The notes below the pieces were generated by a model. That model searched no databases, had not been told where the DNA came from, and saw only the letters and a list, made by a program, of their open reading frames with translations. 64,000 nucleotides of DNA, taken from NCBI RefSeq assembly GCF_010731595.1, contig NZ_AP022582.1, positions 4,836,001-4,900,000 of the forward strand, written 5' to 3'. Positions 52,347-62,565 of the stretch are shown here, piece after piece. The stretch comes from Mycobacterium seoulense. Its GTDB lineage: Bacteria > Actinomycetota > Actinomycetes > Mycobacteriales > Mycobacteriaceae. The position numbers were made by a program, and so were the translations under genes. Positions within the stretch are counted from its first letter, which is position 1, and each line of letters starts with the position of its first letter.

Positions 52347-55300
52347 CTATTGCTCTGGTGCTGAAGGTGCCGTTACTGGAACTCTATGCGCTGCTATGGC
52401 GCGTCGGGGTCGTCGAGGTTCACCCGCCTCGGCGGGCGCATCGGACGATCTGCCCGGACCCGTCAGCGCACGATTCGCAACCCCGATCGCGACGGTCGCC
52501 GCGGCAGCGGATCCCAGCCCCTGCGCCCAGCCGACTGGACCCAGCGGTGTGCAGCCGAGCAACTGGCTGACCACCGGGATGCTGATCAGCGTGCCCATCG
52601 CCGCGAGCGAGCCCGCCGCGGTGAACACCACCAGCGGGGCGTGTGAATCCAGCAGCGTCTGACCCAGCTCCGCGCCGACCAGGGCGACCAGCGCGACGGT
52701 CGATGCCCGTTGTGGGCGGCCGGTGACGCTTCCCATCGCCCACGCCGCCGTCGTCGCGGCGGCCGTGGTGACGCCGCGGATGGCGACGGCGCGCCACAAC
52801 GCGGGCTGATCCGGGCCCCGGATGCCCGGGTCGGCCGGGCCGCTGGGCTTGCTCACCGCGAGGGCCGCCGCCGGCAGCGCGTCGGTCATCATGTTCACCA
52901 AGAGCAGCTGCCGCGTGTTCAGCGGCGAGGTCCCGGTGATCGCGCTGCCGACGATCGCGAACAACACCTCGCCGGCGTTCCCGCCGAGCAGCACCGACAC
53001 CGCCGCCTGCACCCGTTGCCAGAGTTGGCGGCCCTCTTCGATGGCGTTGCGCAGGCCCTCGATGCGGGCGTCGACCAGCACTACGTCGGCCGCCATGTGC
53101 GCCGGGTCGCTGCCCCCGGCGACGACGCCGATGCCGACCGTGGCGGCCCGGATGGCCGCGGCGTCGTTCGCGCCGTCGCCGACCATCGCGGTGCGCACGC
53201 CCGCGCTCTCGAGCGTCTGGACGACCTGGACCTTGTTCTCCGGTGTCATCCGGGCGAAGATCACCCGCTCGGTCACGACACGCTCTTGATCCTTGCGCGA
53301 CAACGCATCCCACTCGGCGCCGCTGATCACCTGCTCGGCGGTCACGCTCATGCCGAGCTCCTCGGCGATGGCCTTGGCGGTGATCGGATGGTCGCCGGTG
53401 ATCAGCTTGACGCCGACAGAAAGCCGGCGCAGATCCGCGAGCAGGCCGGCCGCCTCGGCGCGCGGGGTGTCCGACAAGCCGAGGAACCCGGTCAGGGTCA
53501 GCCCGTCCCGGGCGAAGTCGGCGATGTCGTCGGGGTCCTGCCGGATCGCCCGCGCCTGGGCGGGGCTCAGCTGCCGCCGCGCGACCGCGATCACCCGCAG
53601 GCCGCTGCCGGCCATCCGGGCGACCGTCTGCTCCACGCCGGGGCTCACGTCCTGGCACGCGGCCAGGACCACTTCGGGCGCGCCCTTGACGGCCAGCTCG
53701 GTGTCCGTCACGGAGGCCGAGAACGACCGGCCGGATCGGAACGGCAGGTGCGCGACGGGCGCGTTCGAGTTGTGGCCGTTCACGGCGGAAGCGGCCTCGA
53801 CGATGGCGACGTCGGTGGCGTGCACGTGCGGGCCGCCGTTGGACGCCGGCGCGGCGTGCGCGGCGCAGCGCAACACCTCCTCGCGCGACGTTCCGGGCGC
53901 AGCGACGACCTCGGCCACCCGCAGCCGGTTCTGGCTCAGCGTTCCCGTCTTGTCGAAGCAGACCACGTCGATGCGGCCGAGCGCCTCCACCGAACGCGGG
54001 ACGCGGACCAGCGCGCCGAACTTGGTCAGCCGCCGCGCGGACGCCGCTTGCGCCAGCGTCGCCACCAGCGGCATCCCCTCGGGCACCGCCGCGACGGCGA
54101 TGGCGATCCCGCTGGCGACCGCCTGGCGCAGGGCCGAACCCCGCAACAGCGCGAGCGCGCCGACCAGCCCGCCGCCCGTCATGCTGACCGGGAAGGCCCG
54201 GTTGGTGAGCTGGCTGAGCTGGTGCTGCAGGCCGACGTCTGACGACAGGTCACCCGAGACGAGTTCGGCGGCGCGGCGTTCCTGCGTGTCGGCCCCGACC
54301 GCGGTCACCACCGCCACCGCGGTGCCGGCCACCACGGTCGTCCCGGCGTACAGCATGCAGCGGCGTTCGGCGAGGGCGGCGCCGGGCGTCGGCTCGACCT
54401 GCTTGTCCACCGACAGCGATTCACCGGTCAGCGTCGACTCGTCGACCTCGACGTCGGCCTCCTCGATGATCCGGGCGTCGGCGGGCACCACCTCGTGCGT
54501 GCGCACCTCGATGACGTCGCCGGGCTGCAGCTGCGCGGCGATGACTTCGGCGTACACCCGGTCCCCGGCGACCTCGGAAACGACCTTGCGGGCCGGTGGA
54601 ATCTGTTGTGCCAGTAGGTGATTGAGCCGGTTCTCGGCGCGCAGCCGCTGGCTGGCGGCCAGCATGGAGTTCCCGGCGAGCACCGAGAACACCAGGACGG
54701 CGTCGACCGGCGAGCCGAGCACCGCGCTCGCCGCCGAGCCGAGTGCCAGCACGGGGGTCAGCGGGTCGGTCAGCTCGGCGCGAACGGCGCCCACGAACTG
54801 CAGGAAGGCGTGCGCGCGCGATTCGGGCGGCGCGGCGCCCAGGGTGGCCGGCGCCAGGTGCCCCGGATCGCCGGCCGGGTCCGCCGCCGGCGCCGGCAAC
54901 GCCCGGCGGACCTGCTCGACCGCCATCGCGTGCCATTCCCGGACGGGAGCCGGGCGCGGTGCGTCCGCCTTGACGATGCCGCGCGCCAGCAGATATCCCG
55001 ACAGCAGTCCGGCGGCCGCGCCGCTGGTCACCGGCCCACGCCCGATGCCGCCGACGCCGGGGATCATCAGCAGCGAGCCCATCGCCGTCGCGCCGGCCGA
55101 GATCGCGACCCCGCGTTGGGCGGCGGCCCGCGCCGCCGGCAGCGCGTGCAGCACCCGCCAGGCGGCCGCCAGGTCGGGCAGCAGCAGGTCGGCGTACCAC
55201 GGCGGCGGGCCGGCCCCGGGTTCGGGCAGCAAACCCAGCGCCACGTAGGCCGACCAAACCCCTTGTGCCCCGGCCGATGACAGCACGGCGACCGTGCGGC

Positions 55301-56753
55301 CCGCCTCCTGCAGATCCGTCACCGCGCGGGCCAGGGCGTCGTCGACCGACCCCCGCCCCAGCGGCCTGACGTCGTCGAACGCGGGCCGCAGTTCGCCCAG
55401 CGAATCGTCCTCGACCGAAACCAATTCGGCTTTCGCCCGGTGCGCCTCGGCGACGACGGCCGACGCCAGCGGGTCGTGCGTGAAGCAGAACAGCGCCTCG
55501 GCCTCCGCGTTCGGTTTGCTGGGCGCTATTCCGGGCACCGGGTGCCAGCCGGGGCGTAGGCGATTGTTCTCCAGCATGAGCTGGGCGCGCGACCACGCCG
55601 CCGGCAGCTCGGCCTCCGTCGCGCCGCGGATGAGCGACACCCGCAGGCCCCGGGTGCACAACACCCGGGGGTCGATGACGATCGCGTCGACGCGGTCCAG
55701 TCGCCGCAGCGCCTCCGGGCGCAACGACAGCACCGCGTGCCGGTCCGCCAACCCCTGGCCGAGCGCGGCGGCGAAGGCCTCCGGCGTGGTGCGGTTGGCC
55801 GCCGGGGTGGTCACCAGGACCGCCAGCGCGGCCTGGTTCAGGTTGCGGGTGGTGGCGCCGACGATCCCCGCGCTGACGGCCTGCAGCAGCGCGAATCGAT
55901 CGGCGTGGCGGTCGGTGGGCCGGCCGCGCGGCGGCTTCGACCCCGCCGACGGGTCGGTGTGCGGGTGATCGGCGTGGCCGGCCAACTGCGGCTCGTGCCG
56001 GACCCACGCGCGCGCCTCCGCGCGGCATTCCGCGGCTTTCAGCGACTGCATCAGCAGGCCCACCGACAATGACGCGGGGGACAGGGTGACGGTCTCCGCC
56101 GCCGTCACCGCCAGCGCCAGCATGGTGTCGGTCGCGGGTCGGCCGATGCGGTCCTCGACCAGGCGGCGCAGCAACGGTTGGTAGTCGAGGGCGACGACGC
56201 CGGCCAGCACGCCGATGGGCATGCGCGGCCAGCGCAGCGCCCGGCCGGTCAGCGCGATGCCCAGCCCGGCCGCGCTGGCGGCCGCCGTGGCCGCCCGGGT
56301 CGCCAGCACCACGCCATCGCCGGGCAGGCTCGTCGGGGGCGCCAACGGCTCTGCGGTTGTCCTTGGCGCGCAACGCTTCTCGGCGTCGCCGACGGCGCGG
56401 CACAGGTCGCGCAGCGACGTGTCCGCGTCGGCGATGGTGATCACCACCCGCGACAGCGGGTAGTTCAGGGCGGCCGACGCGACCCCGGGATGAGCCAGCA
56501 CCGCGTCGAGCACCGTGCGGCCGAGTTCGTCGGCCGGATCGTCGGTTGCGGCGCCGTCCAGCCCGCGCACCTCGATCCAGGCGCGCTCCTCGCCGCGCCA
56601 ACAGCGCCGGCTCAGGGTTGCCGGTGTGCCCTCGGGCAGCTCACCCGTGATCGCCCGGGCGCCCTCGCGCAGCGGTATCGCGGCGATGGTGATGCCGGCC
56701 TCGACGAGCGAGGTGGTCGCCTGGAGGGTCGTCGCGACGGCGCGCAACGGCAT
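52347..56753 (-). CDS. ctpH: Large P-type cation ATPase CtpH
   Basis: 1468 residues from ATG 56753; a TTG at 56783 would add ten. The N-terminal ~600 residues contain HMA-like and membrane segments and a degenerate ATPase-like repeat, typical of the double-length mycobacterial CtpH/CtpI pumps. The C-terminal half has the full P-type core: LTGES (A domain), VCFDKTGTLSQNRL (phosphorylated Asp), KGAPEVVLAACQ, and MVGDGANDAAAIRAATVGIGV, plus six C-terminal helices. The cation is not established; Ca/Mg-type is suggested by the core. It is flanked by small membrane proteins as in Rv0424c-Rv0426c. Confidence 0.94.
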   Translation of the reverse strand: MPLRAVATTLQATTSLVEAGITIAAIPLREGARAITGELPEGTPATLSRRCWRGEERAWIEVRGLDGAATDDPADELGRTVLDAVLAHPGVASAALNYPLSRVVITIADADTSLRDLCRAVGDAEKRCAPRTTAEPLAPPTSLPGDGVVLATRAATAAASAAGLGIALTGRALRWPRMPIGVLAGVVALDYQPLLRRLVEDRIGRPATDTMLALAVTAAETVTLSPASLSVGLLMQSLKAAECRAEARAWVRHEPQLAGHADHPHTDPSAGSKPPRGRPTDRHADRFALLQAVSAGIVGATTRNLNQAALAVLVTTPAANRTTPEAFAAALGQGLADRHAVLSLRPEALRRLDRVDAIVIDPRVLCTRGLRVSLIRGATEAELPAAWSRAQLMLENNRLRPGWHPVPGIAPSKPNAEAEALFCFTHDPLASAVVAEAHRAKAELVSVEDDSLGELRPAFDDVRPLGRGSVDDALARAVTDLQEAGRTVAVLSSAGAQGVWSAYVALGLLPEPGAGPPPWYADLLLPDLAAAWRVLHALPAARAAAQRGVAISAGATAMGSLLMIPGVGGIGRGPVTSGAAAGLLSGYLLARGIVKADAPRPAPVREWHAMAVEQVRRALPAPAADPAGDPGHLAPATLGAAPPESRAHAFLQFVGAVRAELTDPLTPVLALGSAASAVLGSPVDAVLVFSVLAGNSMLAASQRLRAENRLNHLLAQQIPPARKVVSEVAGDRVYAEVIAAQLQPGDVIEVRTHEVVPADARIIEEADVEVDESTLTGESLSVDKQVEPTPGAALAERRCMLYAGTTVVAGTAVAVVTAVGADTQERRAAELVSGDLSSDVGLQHQLSQLTNRAFPVSMTGGGLVGALALLRGSALRQAVASGIAIAVAAVPEGMPLVATLAQAASARRLTKFGALVRVPRSVEALGRIDVVCFDKTGTLSQNRLRVAEVVAAPGTSREEVLRCAAHAAPASNGGPHVHATDVAIVEAASAVNGHNSNAPVAHLPFRSGRSFSASVTDTELAVKGAPEVVLAACQDVSPGVEQTVARMAGSGLRVIAVARRQLSPAQARAIRQDPDDIADFARDGLTLTGFLGLSDTPRAEAAGLLADLRRLSVGVKLITGDHPITAKAIAEELGMSVTAEQVISGAEWDALSRKDQERVVTERVIFARMTPENKVQVVQTLESAGVRTAMVGDGANDAAAIRAATVGIGVVAGGSDPAHMAADVVLVDARIEGLRNAIEEGRQLWQRVQAAVSVLLGGNAGEVLFAIVGSAITGTSPLNTRQLLLVNMMTDALPAAALAVSKPSGPADPGIRGPDQPALWRAVAIRGVTTAAATTAAWAMGSVTGRPQRASTVALVALVGAELGQTLLDSHAPLVVFTAAGSLAAMGTLISIPVVSQLLGCTPLGPVGWAQGLGSAAAATVAIGVANRALTGPGRSSDAPAEAGEPRRPRRAIAAHRVPVTAPSAPEQ

Positions 56754-56803
56754 GGATCGTCGTATCGCGGTCGCAATGGTCAAAGCGTTGTCGAGCGGTC
56801 CCG

Positions 56804-57247
56804 TTAGTTGGTGCTACGCAACTCGGTGCTGCCGGCCCGGCGCCCGGCCGCCTTCTTGGCGGTCGACTTGGCGGCGGCTTTCTGCGGCGCGGCCTTCTGC
56901 GGCGCCGGTTCCACCGGCACCGCCTTCAGGCTGGCCTTCGCCGGCTTGGCCGGCTCCTGCTTGCGGCTCAACCGCTGCAACAACAGGGCGCCGCCACCGA
57001 CCGCCAGCAGCACCGGCCATTCGACCAGTCCCGCGACGCCCAACGCACCGAAGGCCACCGCCGCCGCCGGCGCCGAGTGGCTGCCGCTGCTCATTCCCTT
57101 TTTGATGCCCTCGGCGGCTCCGGTGACACCGCCGATGACTCCGTTGACCGCCGCGCCACCCACAGCGCCGGCGGCCGCGGTGGTCGTGTTCGCCGCGCGA
57201 CTCACCGCCTGACCCACGCCTCGGACCGCTCCGCCGATGACACTCAT
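56804..57247 (-). CDS. Membrane-associated Ala/Lys-rich protein (Rv0426c-like)
   Basis: 147 residues, the length of Rv0426c. A Gly/Ala-rich N-terminal segment (VRGVGQAVSRAANTTTAAAGAVGGAAVNGVIGGVTGAAEG), a hydrophobic segment (FGALGVAGLVEWPVLLAVGGGALLL), then a Lys/Ala/Pro-rich basic tail (APQKAAPQKAAAKSTAKKAAGRRAG) like those of mycobacterial histone-like proteins, perhaps binding nucleic acid or anionic lipid. ATG 57247 follows AGGGAGT. It lies 50 nt upstream of ctpH. Function is unknown. Confidence 0.82.
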   Translation of the reverse strand: MSVIGGAVRGVGQAVSRAANTTTAAAGAVGGAAVNGVIGGVTGAAEGIKKGMSSGSHSAPAAAVAFGALGVAGLVEWPVLLAVGGGALLLQRLSRKQEPAKPAKASLKAVPVEPAPQKAAPQKAAAKSTAKKAAGRRAGSTELRSTN

Positions 57248-57416
57248 GCTGACTCCCTGGCCTTGTGCCGTGCCGCGAAACCCGCGCCACCATCGAGGTG
57301 TACCCGCTGAACGCATCGTTAACGGCAAAGAAATATTGTATCTGCTTCTAACAAAGGGAAAGCCTGCCACCTCGCAAACCCGCAGACAACGAGCAATCGG
57401 AGTTTATTTGCCTGGG

Positions 57417-58238
57417 CTAGGGGCGCCTTATGTCGATCAGCACGGGCGCGTGATCGCTGGCGGCCTTGCCCTTGCGCTCGTCCCGCACGATCTGCGCGTC
57501 CGTCACGCGGCCGGCCAGCTCGGGGGAGGCGAGGATGAAATCGATGCGCATGCCCTGCCGTTTGGGAAACCGCAGCTGGGTGTAGTCCCAGTAGGTGTAG
57601 ACGCCCGGGCCGGGCGCGAAAGGCCTTACCACGTCGGCGAATTGCGCGTCGACGATGGCGCCGAACGCGCGGCGCTCCGGCTCGGAGACGTGGGTGGCGC
57701 CGGCATAGAACTCGGTGCTCCACACGTCGTCGTCCGTCGGGGCGATGTTCCAGTCACCGGCCAGCGCGATCTGGGCGGTGGGATCGTCGCGTAACCAACC
57801 GGCCGCCGTATCACGCAGCGCGGCAAGCCATTCCAGCTTGTAGGTGTAGTGCGGGTCGCCCACCGCGCGGCCGTTGGGCACGTAGAGGCTCCACACCCGC
57901 ACGCCGCCGCAGGTGGCTCCCAGCGCGCGGGCCTCGGCCGTGGCAGCCACCTCCGGCTTGCTGCTCCAGGTGGGCTGGCCGTCGAAGCCGATCTGCACGT
58001 CGTCGAGGCCCACCCGCGAGGCGATAGCCACGCCGTTCCACTGGTTGAAGCCGACATGCGCCACCTCGTAGCCGAGTTCGAAGAACGGCAGGGCGGGGAA
58101 CTGGCCGTCGGAACACTTGGTCTCCTGCATGGCCAGCACGTCGACGTCGGCGCGGCCCAACCAGTCGACGACGCGGGGCAGGCGGCTGCGAATCGAATTC
58201 ACGTTCCACGTGGCCAGCCGGTAAACACCGTCGGGCAT
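57417..58238 (-). CDS. xthA: Exodeoxyribonuclease III / AP endonuclease
   Basis: Mg-dependent repair nuclease acting at abasic sites. 273 residues of the EEP fold. LATWNVNSIRSRLPRVVDWLGRADVDVLAMQETKCSDGQFP has the Asn and catalytic Glu. The downstream SLYVPNGRAVGDPHYTYKLEWLAAL, AGDWNIAPTDDDVW and the terminal SDHAPVL (catalytic Asp-His) complete the site. ATG 58238 lies six bases after TACCGT (58250-58245), so leaderless transcription from within the upstream gene's end is possible. Confidence 0.96.
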   Translation of the reverse strand: MPDGVYRLATWNVNSIRSRLPRVVDWLGRADVDVLAMQETKCSDGQFPALPFFELGYEVAHVGFNQWNGVAIASRVGLDDVQIGFDGQPTWSSKPEVAATAEARALGATCGGVRVWSLYVPNGRAVGDPHYTYKLEWLAALRDTAAGWLRDDPTAQIALAGDWNIAPTDDDVWSTEFYAGATHVSEPERRAFGAIVDAQFADVVRPFAPGPGVYTYWDYTQLRFPKRQGMRIDFILASPELAGRVTDAQIVRDERKGKAASDHAPVLIDIRRP

Positions 58239-58240
58239 GG

Positions 58241-59089
58241 CTAGACGGTATCCCAGGCGGGTGAGCGGGCCGGAAAGTAGCGGCGGCGGTGGTGCGCGCG
58301 CAAGCCCAGCGCCTCGGTCAGCGTCGGTGCGAGGGTGCCGGCGCCGGTGTCGGGGCCAACCAGGTAGGCGCGGGTCGCGCCGCGCGCCGCGGCCCAGGCC
58401 AACAACGCGCGGCATGCGGCCGCCGTGGCGTGCTCGCCGGCGGCGCCCGTCGCCGACAGCCCGACGAACCGCGCGCCGCCCGGGGCATCGGTCACCGCGG
58501 CGCGCGCCGCCACCACGCCGGCGTGCAGGCCGACCATCAGCTCGCCCTCGATGACGTCCGGATGAGGCGCCAGGGCGATGGACGGGTCGGGTTCGGCCGG
58601 GGCCGGCGCGGACAGGTCACGCACCCAAACCCTTTCGGTGTGTTCGGCGTTCAGGCCCGGCGGCAGCGGCAACAAGCGATCCGGAATCGCCAGCCGCGGC
58701 GCCAGGCCGCGCCGCTCATACCAGGCGGCGATCGCCGCAACGGTACTAGCGCGGGCCGAAATATCAAGCGGCACTGCGTAATCGACGCCATCCCCGGCCC
58801 GCAGCAGCCAGCCTTCGAGCCAGGCCCGCTCGGCCCCGGGCGACGCCGCGGCGGCCGCGTGCTCGAGCGCGCGGATCTCGGAGGTGCGGACCGGGGCGTC
58901 GGTCAGCACCCGCAGCGCGACCACGTCGCCGGCCGCGACTTCGACGATCGCGCCCGTCTTGGTCCGGAGCCGCACCAGCGGGTCGACCGCGAGCAGGTGT
59001 CCCACCGCGTCGGTCAGCGGGGGGACCGAGCCTTTCGTGCGCCGGTAGCGAAGCGTCACCCGGGTACCCGGCTCCGGCCACGAGAACAT
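58241..59089 (-). CDS. GNAT acetyltransferase with N-terminal SH3-like domain (Rv0428c-like)
   Basis: 282 residues. The first ~65 residues form a beta-barrel-like module (GTRVTLRYRRT...DPLVRLRTKTGAIVEVAAGDVVALRVLTD). The rest is GNAT-like, although the acetyl-CoA loop (SATGAAGEHATAAACRALLAWAAARGA) is diverged. ATG 59089 overlaps the def stop by 1 nt, as in Rv0428c-Rv0429c, so the two are coupled. The acceptor substrate is unknown. Confidence 0.88.
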   Translation of the reverse strand: MFSWPEPGTRVTLRYRRTKGSVPPLTDAVGHLLAVDPLVRLRTKTGAIVEVAAGDVVALRVLTDAPVRTSEIRALEHAAAAASPGAERAWLEGWLLRAGDGVDYAVPLDISARASTVAAIAAWYERRGLAPRLAIPDRLLPLPPGLNAEHTERVWVRDLSAPAPAEPDPSIALAPHPDVIEGELMVGLHAGVVAARAAVTDAPGGARFVGLSATGAAGEHATAAACRALLAWAAARGATRAYLVGPDTGAGTLAPTLTEALGLRAHHRRRYFPARSPAWDTV

Positions 59090-59682
59090 CAGTGACCGAA
59101 GGGGTCCGGTCCTTCACCGGGCAGCCACGACAGGCCGGGCACGCCCCACCCGTGCGCCTTGACGGCGCGCTTGGCGCTGCGGGCGTGCCGGCCGACGAGA
59201 CGGTCCAGGTACAGGAAGCCGTCCAGGTGCCCGGTCTCGTGCTGCAGCATGCGGGCGAACAGTCCGGTGCCCTCGAGCTCGACGGGCTGGCCGTCGGCGT
59301 CCAGGCCCGTGACCCGCGCCCAGGTGGCACGGCCGGTGGGGAAGGACTCGCCCGGCACCGACAGGCAACCCTCGTCGTCGGTGTCCGGATCCGGCATGGT
59401 CTCGGGCACTTCGGAGGTTTCCAGCACCGGGTTGACGACAACGCCACGCCGGCGGTCGGTCCGGCCGCGGTCGTCGGCGCAGTCGTAGACGAAGACGCGC
59501 AAGCCGACGCCGATCTGGTTGGCGGCCAGGCCGACTCCGTGCGCGGCGTCCATGGTGTCGTACATGTCGGCGATCAGCTCCTGCAGGTCCGCCGGCAGCG
59601 ACCCGTCGGCGGCGACGGGCACGGGCTGCGTCGGGGTGTGCAAGACCGGATCACCGACGATCCGGATCGGTACGACTGCCAT
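59089..59682 (-). CDS. def: Peptide deformylase
   Basis: Removes the formyl group from nascent protein N-termini using Fe/Zn. 197 residues. The three motifs are [10 protein letters not shown] (~50), EGCLSVPG (~106) and QHETGHLDG (~148), the last being the mycobacterial variant of HExxH. ATG 59682 matches the known N-terminus style ([18 protein letters not shown]). It is coupled to the downstream GNAT gene. Confidence 0.97.
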   Translation of the reverse strand: MAVVPIRIVGDPVLHTPTQPVPVAADGSLPADLQELIADMYDTMDAAHGVGLAANQIGVGLRVFVYDCADDRGRTDRRRGVVVNPVLETSEVPETMPDPDTDDEGCLSVPGESFPTGRATWARVTGLDADGQPVELEGTGLFARMLQHETGHLDGFLYLDRLVGRHARSAKRAVKAHGWGVPGLSWLPGEGPDPFGH

Positions 59683-59885
59683 GGTCGGCTAAGCTACCGC
59701 ACGCGTGTGCGTGTCCAAGCCGGCGATCGCCGGTGCGGGCAATCTGAGCCAATCGGCCGACTCGCGGGTCTGGATGACGGCTTGAGGGTTTGCGCCGTGG
59801 TTCAATATTCGCCGAAACACGCCCTTAGGTAAGTCAAGTCATCAGAGCAGCCGAGCATTCGCCGGAAGGGTCCAGGGGAAGCTAT

Positions 59886-60194
59886 ATGGACAGCGCCATG
59901 GCGCGGGCAAATCGATCGGGGGACGATGCCGAGATCGCAGATGGGCTCACCCGCCGCGAACACGACATCCTCGCCTTCGAACGTCAGTGGTGGAAATTCG
60001 CGGGCGTAAAAGAAGAAGCAATCAAAGAGTTGTTCTCGATGTCGGCGACGCGCTACTACCAGGTGCTCAACGCGCTCGTCGACCGGCCCGAGGCACTGGC
60101 CGCCGACCCGATGCTGGTGAAGCGGTTGCGGCGGCTGCGTGCCAGTCGCCAGAAGGCGCGGGCGGCGCGGCGCCTCGGCTTCGAGGTGACCTGA
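59886..60194 (+). CDS. DUF3263 protein (Rv0430-like)
   Basis: 102 residues. LTRREHDILAFERQWWKFAGVKEEAIKELFSMSATRYYQVLNALVDRPEALAADPMLVKRLRRLR has the DUF3263 pattern with a helix-turn-helix-like centre, suggesting a small DNA-binding protein. The start ATG 59886 follows GGGGAAG. It sits 18 nt before virR, as in M. tuberculosis. The 203-nt upstream gap (59683-59885) holds the divergent promoters with def and nothing else recognisable. Confidence 0.9.
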   Translation: MDSAMARANRSGDDAEIADGLTRREHDILAFERQWWKFAGVKEEAIKELFSMSATRYYQVLNALVDRPEALAADPMLVKRLRRLRASRQKARAARRLGFEVT

Positions 60195-60212
60195 CTCGCT
60201 ACAGTGGGCTCG

Positions 60213-60689
60213 ATGAAAGAGCGAGTCCCCGACTCCACCGGGCTGCCCCTGCGGGCGATGGTGATGGTGCTGTTGTTCCTGGGGGTCATTTTCCTGCTGC
60301 TCGGCTGGCAGGCGCTGGGCTCGTCCGGCAACTCCGAGGACGACTCGGCGTCGGCGGCCTCCACGACCGCCTCCACCAGCGCGTCGCCCACGCCGACGAG
60401 CACTAAGCCCGCGGGGAACCACGCCGAGGTGCAGGTGTACAACATCTCGACGAAAGAGGGCGTCGGCGCTCGCACCAAGGATCAGCTCACGGCCGGCGGC
60501 TTCAACGTCACCAAGGTCGACAACCTGACCGTGCCCGACGTCTCGGCCACCACGGTGTACTACACCGACGCCGACGACGAGCACGCCACCGCCGACGCGG
60601 TGGGCAAAATCCTGGGCGCGCCGGTCGAACCGCGCATCCCCGCCCTGGCCGGCCAACCGCCCGGCGTCATCGTCCTCGTTACGGGCTGA
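60213..60689 (+). CDS. virR: LytR_C-domain membrane protein VirR (Rv0431-like)
   Basis: 158 residues: one N-terminal membrane helix (AMVMVLLFLGVIFLLLGWQAL), a Ser/Thr-rich linker, and an extracytoplasmic LytR_C domain (EVQVYNISTKEGVGARTKDQLTAGGFNVTKVDNL...TTVYYTDADDEHATADAVGKILG). In M. tuberculosis this protein controls membrane vesicle release and envelope integrity. I chose ATG 60213, seven bases after TACAGT (60200-60205), over the in-frame GTG 60204. Confidence 0.92.
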   Translation: MKERVPDSTGLPLRAMVMVLLFLGVIFLLLGWQALGSSGNSEDDSASAASTTASTSASPTPTSTKPAGNHAEVQVYNISTKEGVGARTKDQLTAGGFNVTKVDNLTVPDVSATTVYYTDADDEHATADAVGKILGAPVEPRIPALAGQPPGVIVLVTG

Positions 60690-60701
60690 GGCTCGAGCGA
60701 C

Positions 60702-60716
60702 TAGGCTTCCGCTATG
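60702..60716 (+). promoter_or_regulatory. Candidate leaderless promoter of sodC
   Basis: TAGGCT at 60702-60707, six bases (TCCGCT), then ATG 60714. There is no Shine-Dalgarno. Confidence 0.5.
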
Positions 60717-61433
60717 CCTCAGCTCGCTGGTCACCGCTTCGCCGCCGTCGCCGTTTCCGCGTTCTCCGCGGCCACTTCCGTCGCGCTGCTGGGCGCGTGC
60801 TCGTCGCCGCAACACGCCTCGACCTCGCCGGGCACCACGCCCGCGGTCTGGACCGGATCGCCGGCCCCGACGGGAACCGGGACGCACGAGGGCGGGCCCG
60901 CCGCCGCGGCCGCGGGAAAGACCATCACCACCCACCTCAAGGCGCCCGACGGCACCGAGGTCGCGACCGCGACCTTCCAGTTCAACAACGGCTACGCCAC
61001 CGTCACCATCGCGACGAGCTCCGACGGGGTGCTGACTCCCGGCTTCCACGGCGTACACATCCACAAGGTCGGCAAGTGCGAGCCCAACTCCGTCGCCCCG
61101 ACCGGTGGGGCGCCGGGTGATTTCCTGTCCGCCGGAGGGCATTTCCAGACGCCCGGGCACGCCGCCGAGCCCGCCAGCGGCGACCTGACCTCGCTGCAGG
61201 TGCGCAAGGACGGGTCCGGGATGATGATGACCACCACGGACGCGTTCGGCATGGACGACCTGCTGACCGGCGAGAAGACCGCGATCATCATTCACGCCGG
61301 CGCCGACAACTTCGCCAACATCCCGCCGGAGCGGTACAACCAGACCAACGGAACCCCCGGTCCCGACCAGATGACGATGACCACCGGTGACGCCGGCAAG
61401 CGGGTCGCGTGCGGTGTGATCGGTGCCGGCTAA
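60714..61433 (+). CDS. sodC: Cu,Zn superoxide dismutase lipoprotein
   Basis: Surface enzyme that removes extracellular superoxide. 239 residues. The lipobox LLGAC (~residue 28) is followed by a Thr/Pro-rich linker. The SOD fold has [16 protein letters not shown] (copper His residues), the disulfide Cys residues and GGHFQTPGH. The zinc-loop histidines are reduced ([10 protein letters not shown]), as in the mycobacterial SodC that lacks a full zinc site. IIIHAGADN supplies the last copper His. Confidence 0.95.
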   Translation: MPQLAGHRFAAVAVSAFSAATSVALLGACSSPQHASTSPGTTPAVWTGSPAPTGTGTHEGGPAAAAAGKTITTHLKAPDGTEVATATFQFNNGYATVTIATSSDGVLTPGFHGVHIHKVGKCEPNSVAPTGGAPGDFLSAGGHFQTPGHAAEPASGDLTSLQVRKDGSGMMMTTTDAFGMDDLLTGEKTAIIIHAGADNFANIPPERYNQTNGTPGPDQMTMTTGDAGKRVACGVIGAG

Positions 61434-62565
61434 CAGGGCCCCCAACAAGGTCGAGTCGCGCATCGATTTCGCCCGTTCACCGAGGCCGACCCTCGGCGTG
61501 GAGTGGGAGTTCGCGCTCGTCGACGCGCAAACCCGGGACCTGAGCAACGAAGCCACGGCGGTGATCGCCGAGATCGGCGAAAACCCGCGGGTGCACAAGG
61601 AGTTGCTGCGCAACACGGTCGAAGTGGTCAGCGGGGTCTGCAACTCCACCGGGGAGGCGATGGAGGACCTGCGGCAGACGCTGGGACCCACGCACCGGAT
61701 CGTGCGGGACCGGGGCATGGAGCTGTTCTGCGCCGGCGCACACCCATTCGGCCAGTGGTCCACCCAGAAGCTCACCGACGCGCCGCGGTACGCCGAACTG
61801 ATCAAGCGGACCCAGTGGTGGGGGCGGCAGATGCTGATCTGGGGCGTGCACGTGCACGTCGGGATCTCCTCGGCGCACAAGGTCATGCCGATCATGACGT
61901 CGTTGTTGAAGTACTACCCGCACCTGCTGGCGCTGTCGGCGTCCTCGCCGTGGTGGACCGGCGTGGACACCGGGTACGCCAGCAACCGGGCGATGATGTT
62001 CCAGCAGTTGCCCACCGCCGGCCTGCCGTTCCAATTCCAGACCTGGGCGGAGTTCGAGGGGTTCGTCTACGACCAGAAGAAGACCGGCATCATCGATCAC
62101 GTCGACGAAGTCCGTTGGGACATCAGGCCTTCGCCGCACCTGGGCACCATCGAGGTCCGCGTCTGCGACGGCGTGTCCAACCTGCGCGAGCTGGGCGCGC
62201 TGGTGGCGTTGACGCACTGCCTGGTGGTCGACCTGGACCGCAGGCTGGAGGCCGACGAGTCGTTGCCCACCATGCCGCCGTGGCACAACCAGGAAAACAA
62301 GTGGCGCGCGGCCCGCTACGGGCTGGACGCGATCATCATCCAGGACGCCGACAGCAACGAGCGGCTGGTCACCGAGGATCTCGACGACGTGCTGAACCGG
62401 CTGGAACCCGTCGCCAGGTCGTTGAATTGCGCCGACGAGCTGGCCGCGGTGGCCGAGATTCCCCGGCGCGGCGCCTCATACCAGCGGCAGCGCCGGGTCG
62501 CCGAGGAACACGACGGTGACCTGCGGGCGGTCGTCGACGCGCTGGTGGGCGAGCTGGAAATCTGA
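61423..62565 (+). CDS. YbdK-type carboxylate-amine ligase (glutamate-cysteine ligase family 2)
   Basis: 380 residues of the GCS2 fold: [21 protein letters not shown] (metal-binding Glu pair), [56 protein letters not shown] and [14 protein letters not shown] are all intact. It resembles Rv0433. Mycobacteria make mycothiol rather than glutathione, so the physiological product is uncertain. GTG 61423 overlaps the sodC end by 11 nt. Confidence 0.92.
   Translation: MPANRAPNKVESRIDFARSPRPTLGVEWEFALVDAQTRDLSNEATAVIAEIGENPRVHKELLRNTVEVVSGVCNSTGEAMEDLRQTLGPTHRIVRDRGMELFCAGAHPFGQWSTQKLTDAPRYAELIKRTQWWGRQMLIWGVHVHVGISSAHKVMPIMTSLLKYYPHLLALSASSPWWTGVDTGYASNRAMMFQQLPTAGLPFQFQTWAEFEGFVYDQKKTGIIDHVDEVRWDIRPSPHLGTIEVRVCDGVSNLRELGALVALTHCLVVDLDRRLEADESLPTMPPWHNQENKWRAARYGLDAIIIQDADSNERLVTEDLDDVLNRLEPVARSLNCADELAAVAEIPRRGASYQRQRRVAEEHDGDLRAVVDALVGELEI

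Noticed and set aside
52304..52570. Possible small plus-strand gene starting MSTLTDTGGDPLVSSIALVLKVP near the ctpH 3' end
   Set aside because: The hydrophobic start looks gene-like, but most of the frame lies antisense to the ctpH C-terminus and turns into Arg/Pro-rich sequence. No ribosome site or family match was seen.
59802..61895. 697-codon minus-strand ORF
   Set aside because: It is antisense to Rv0430-like, virR, sodC and the YbdK gene, which all have recognisable domains; the antisense product has none.
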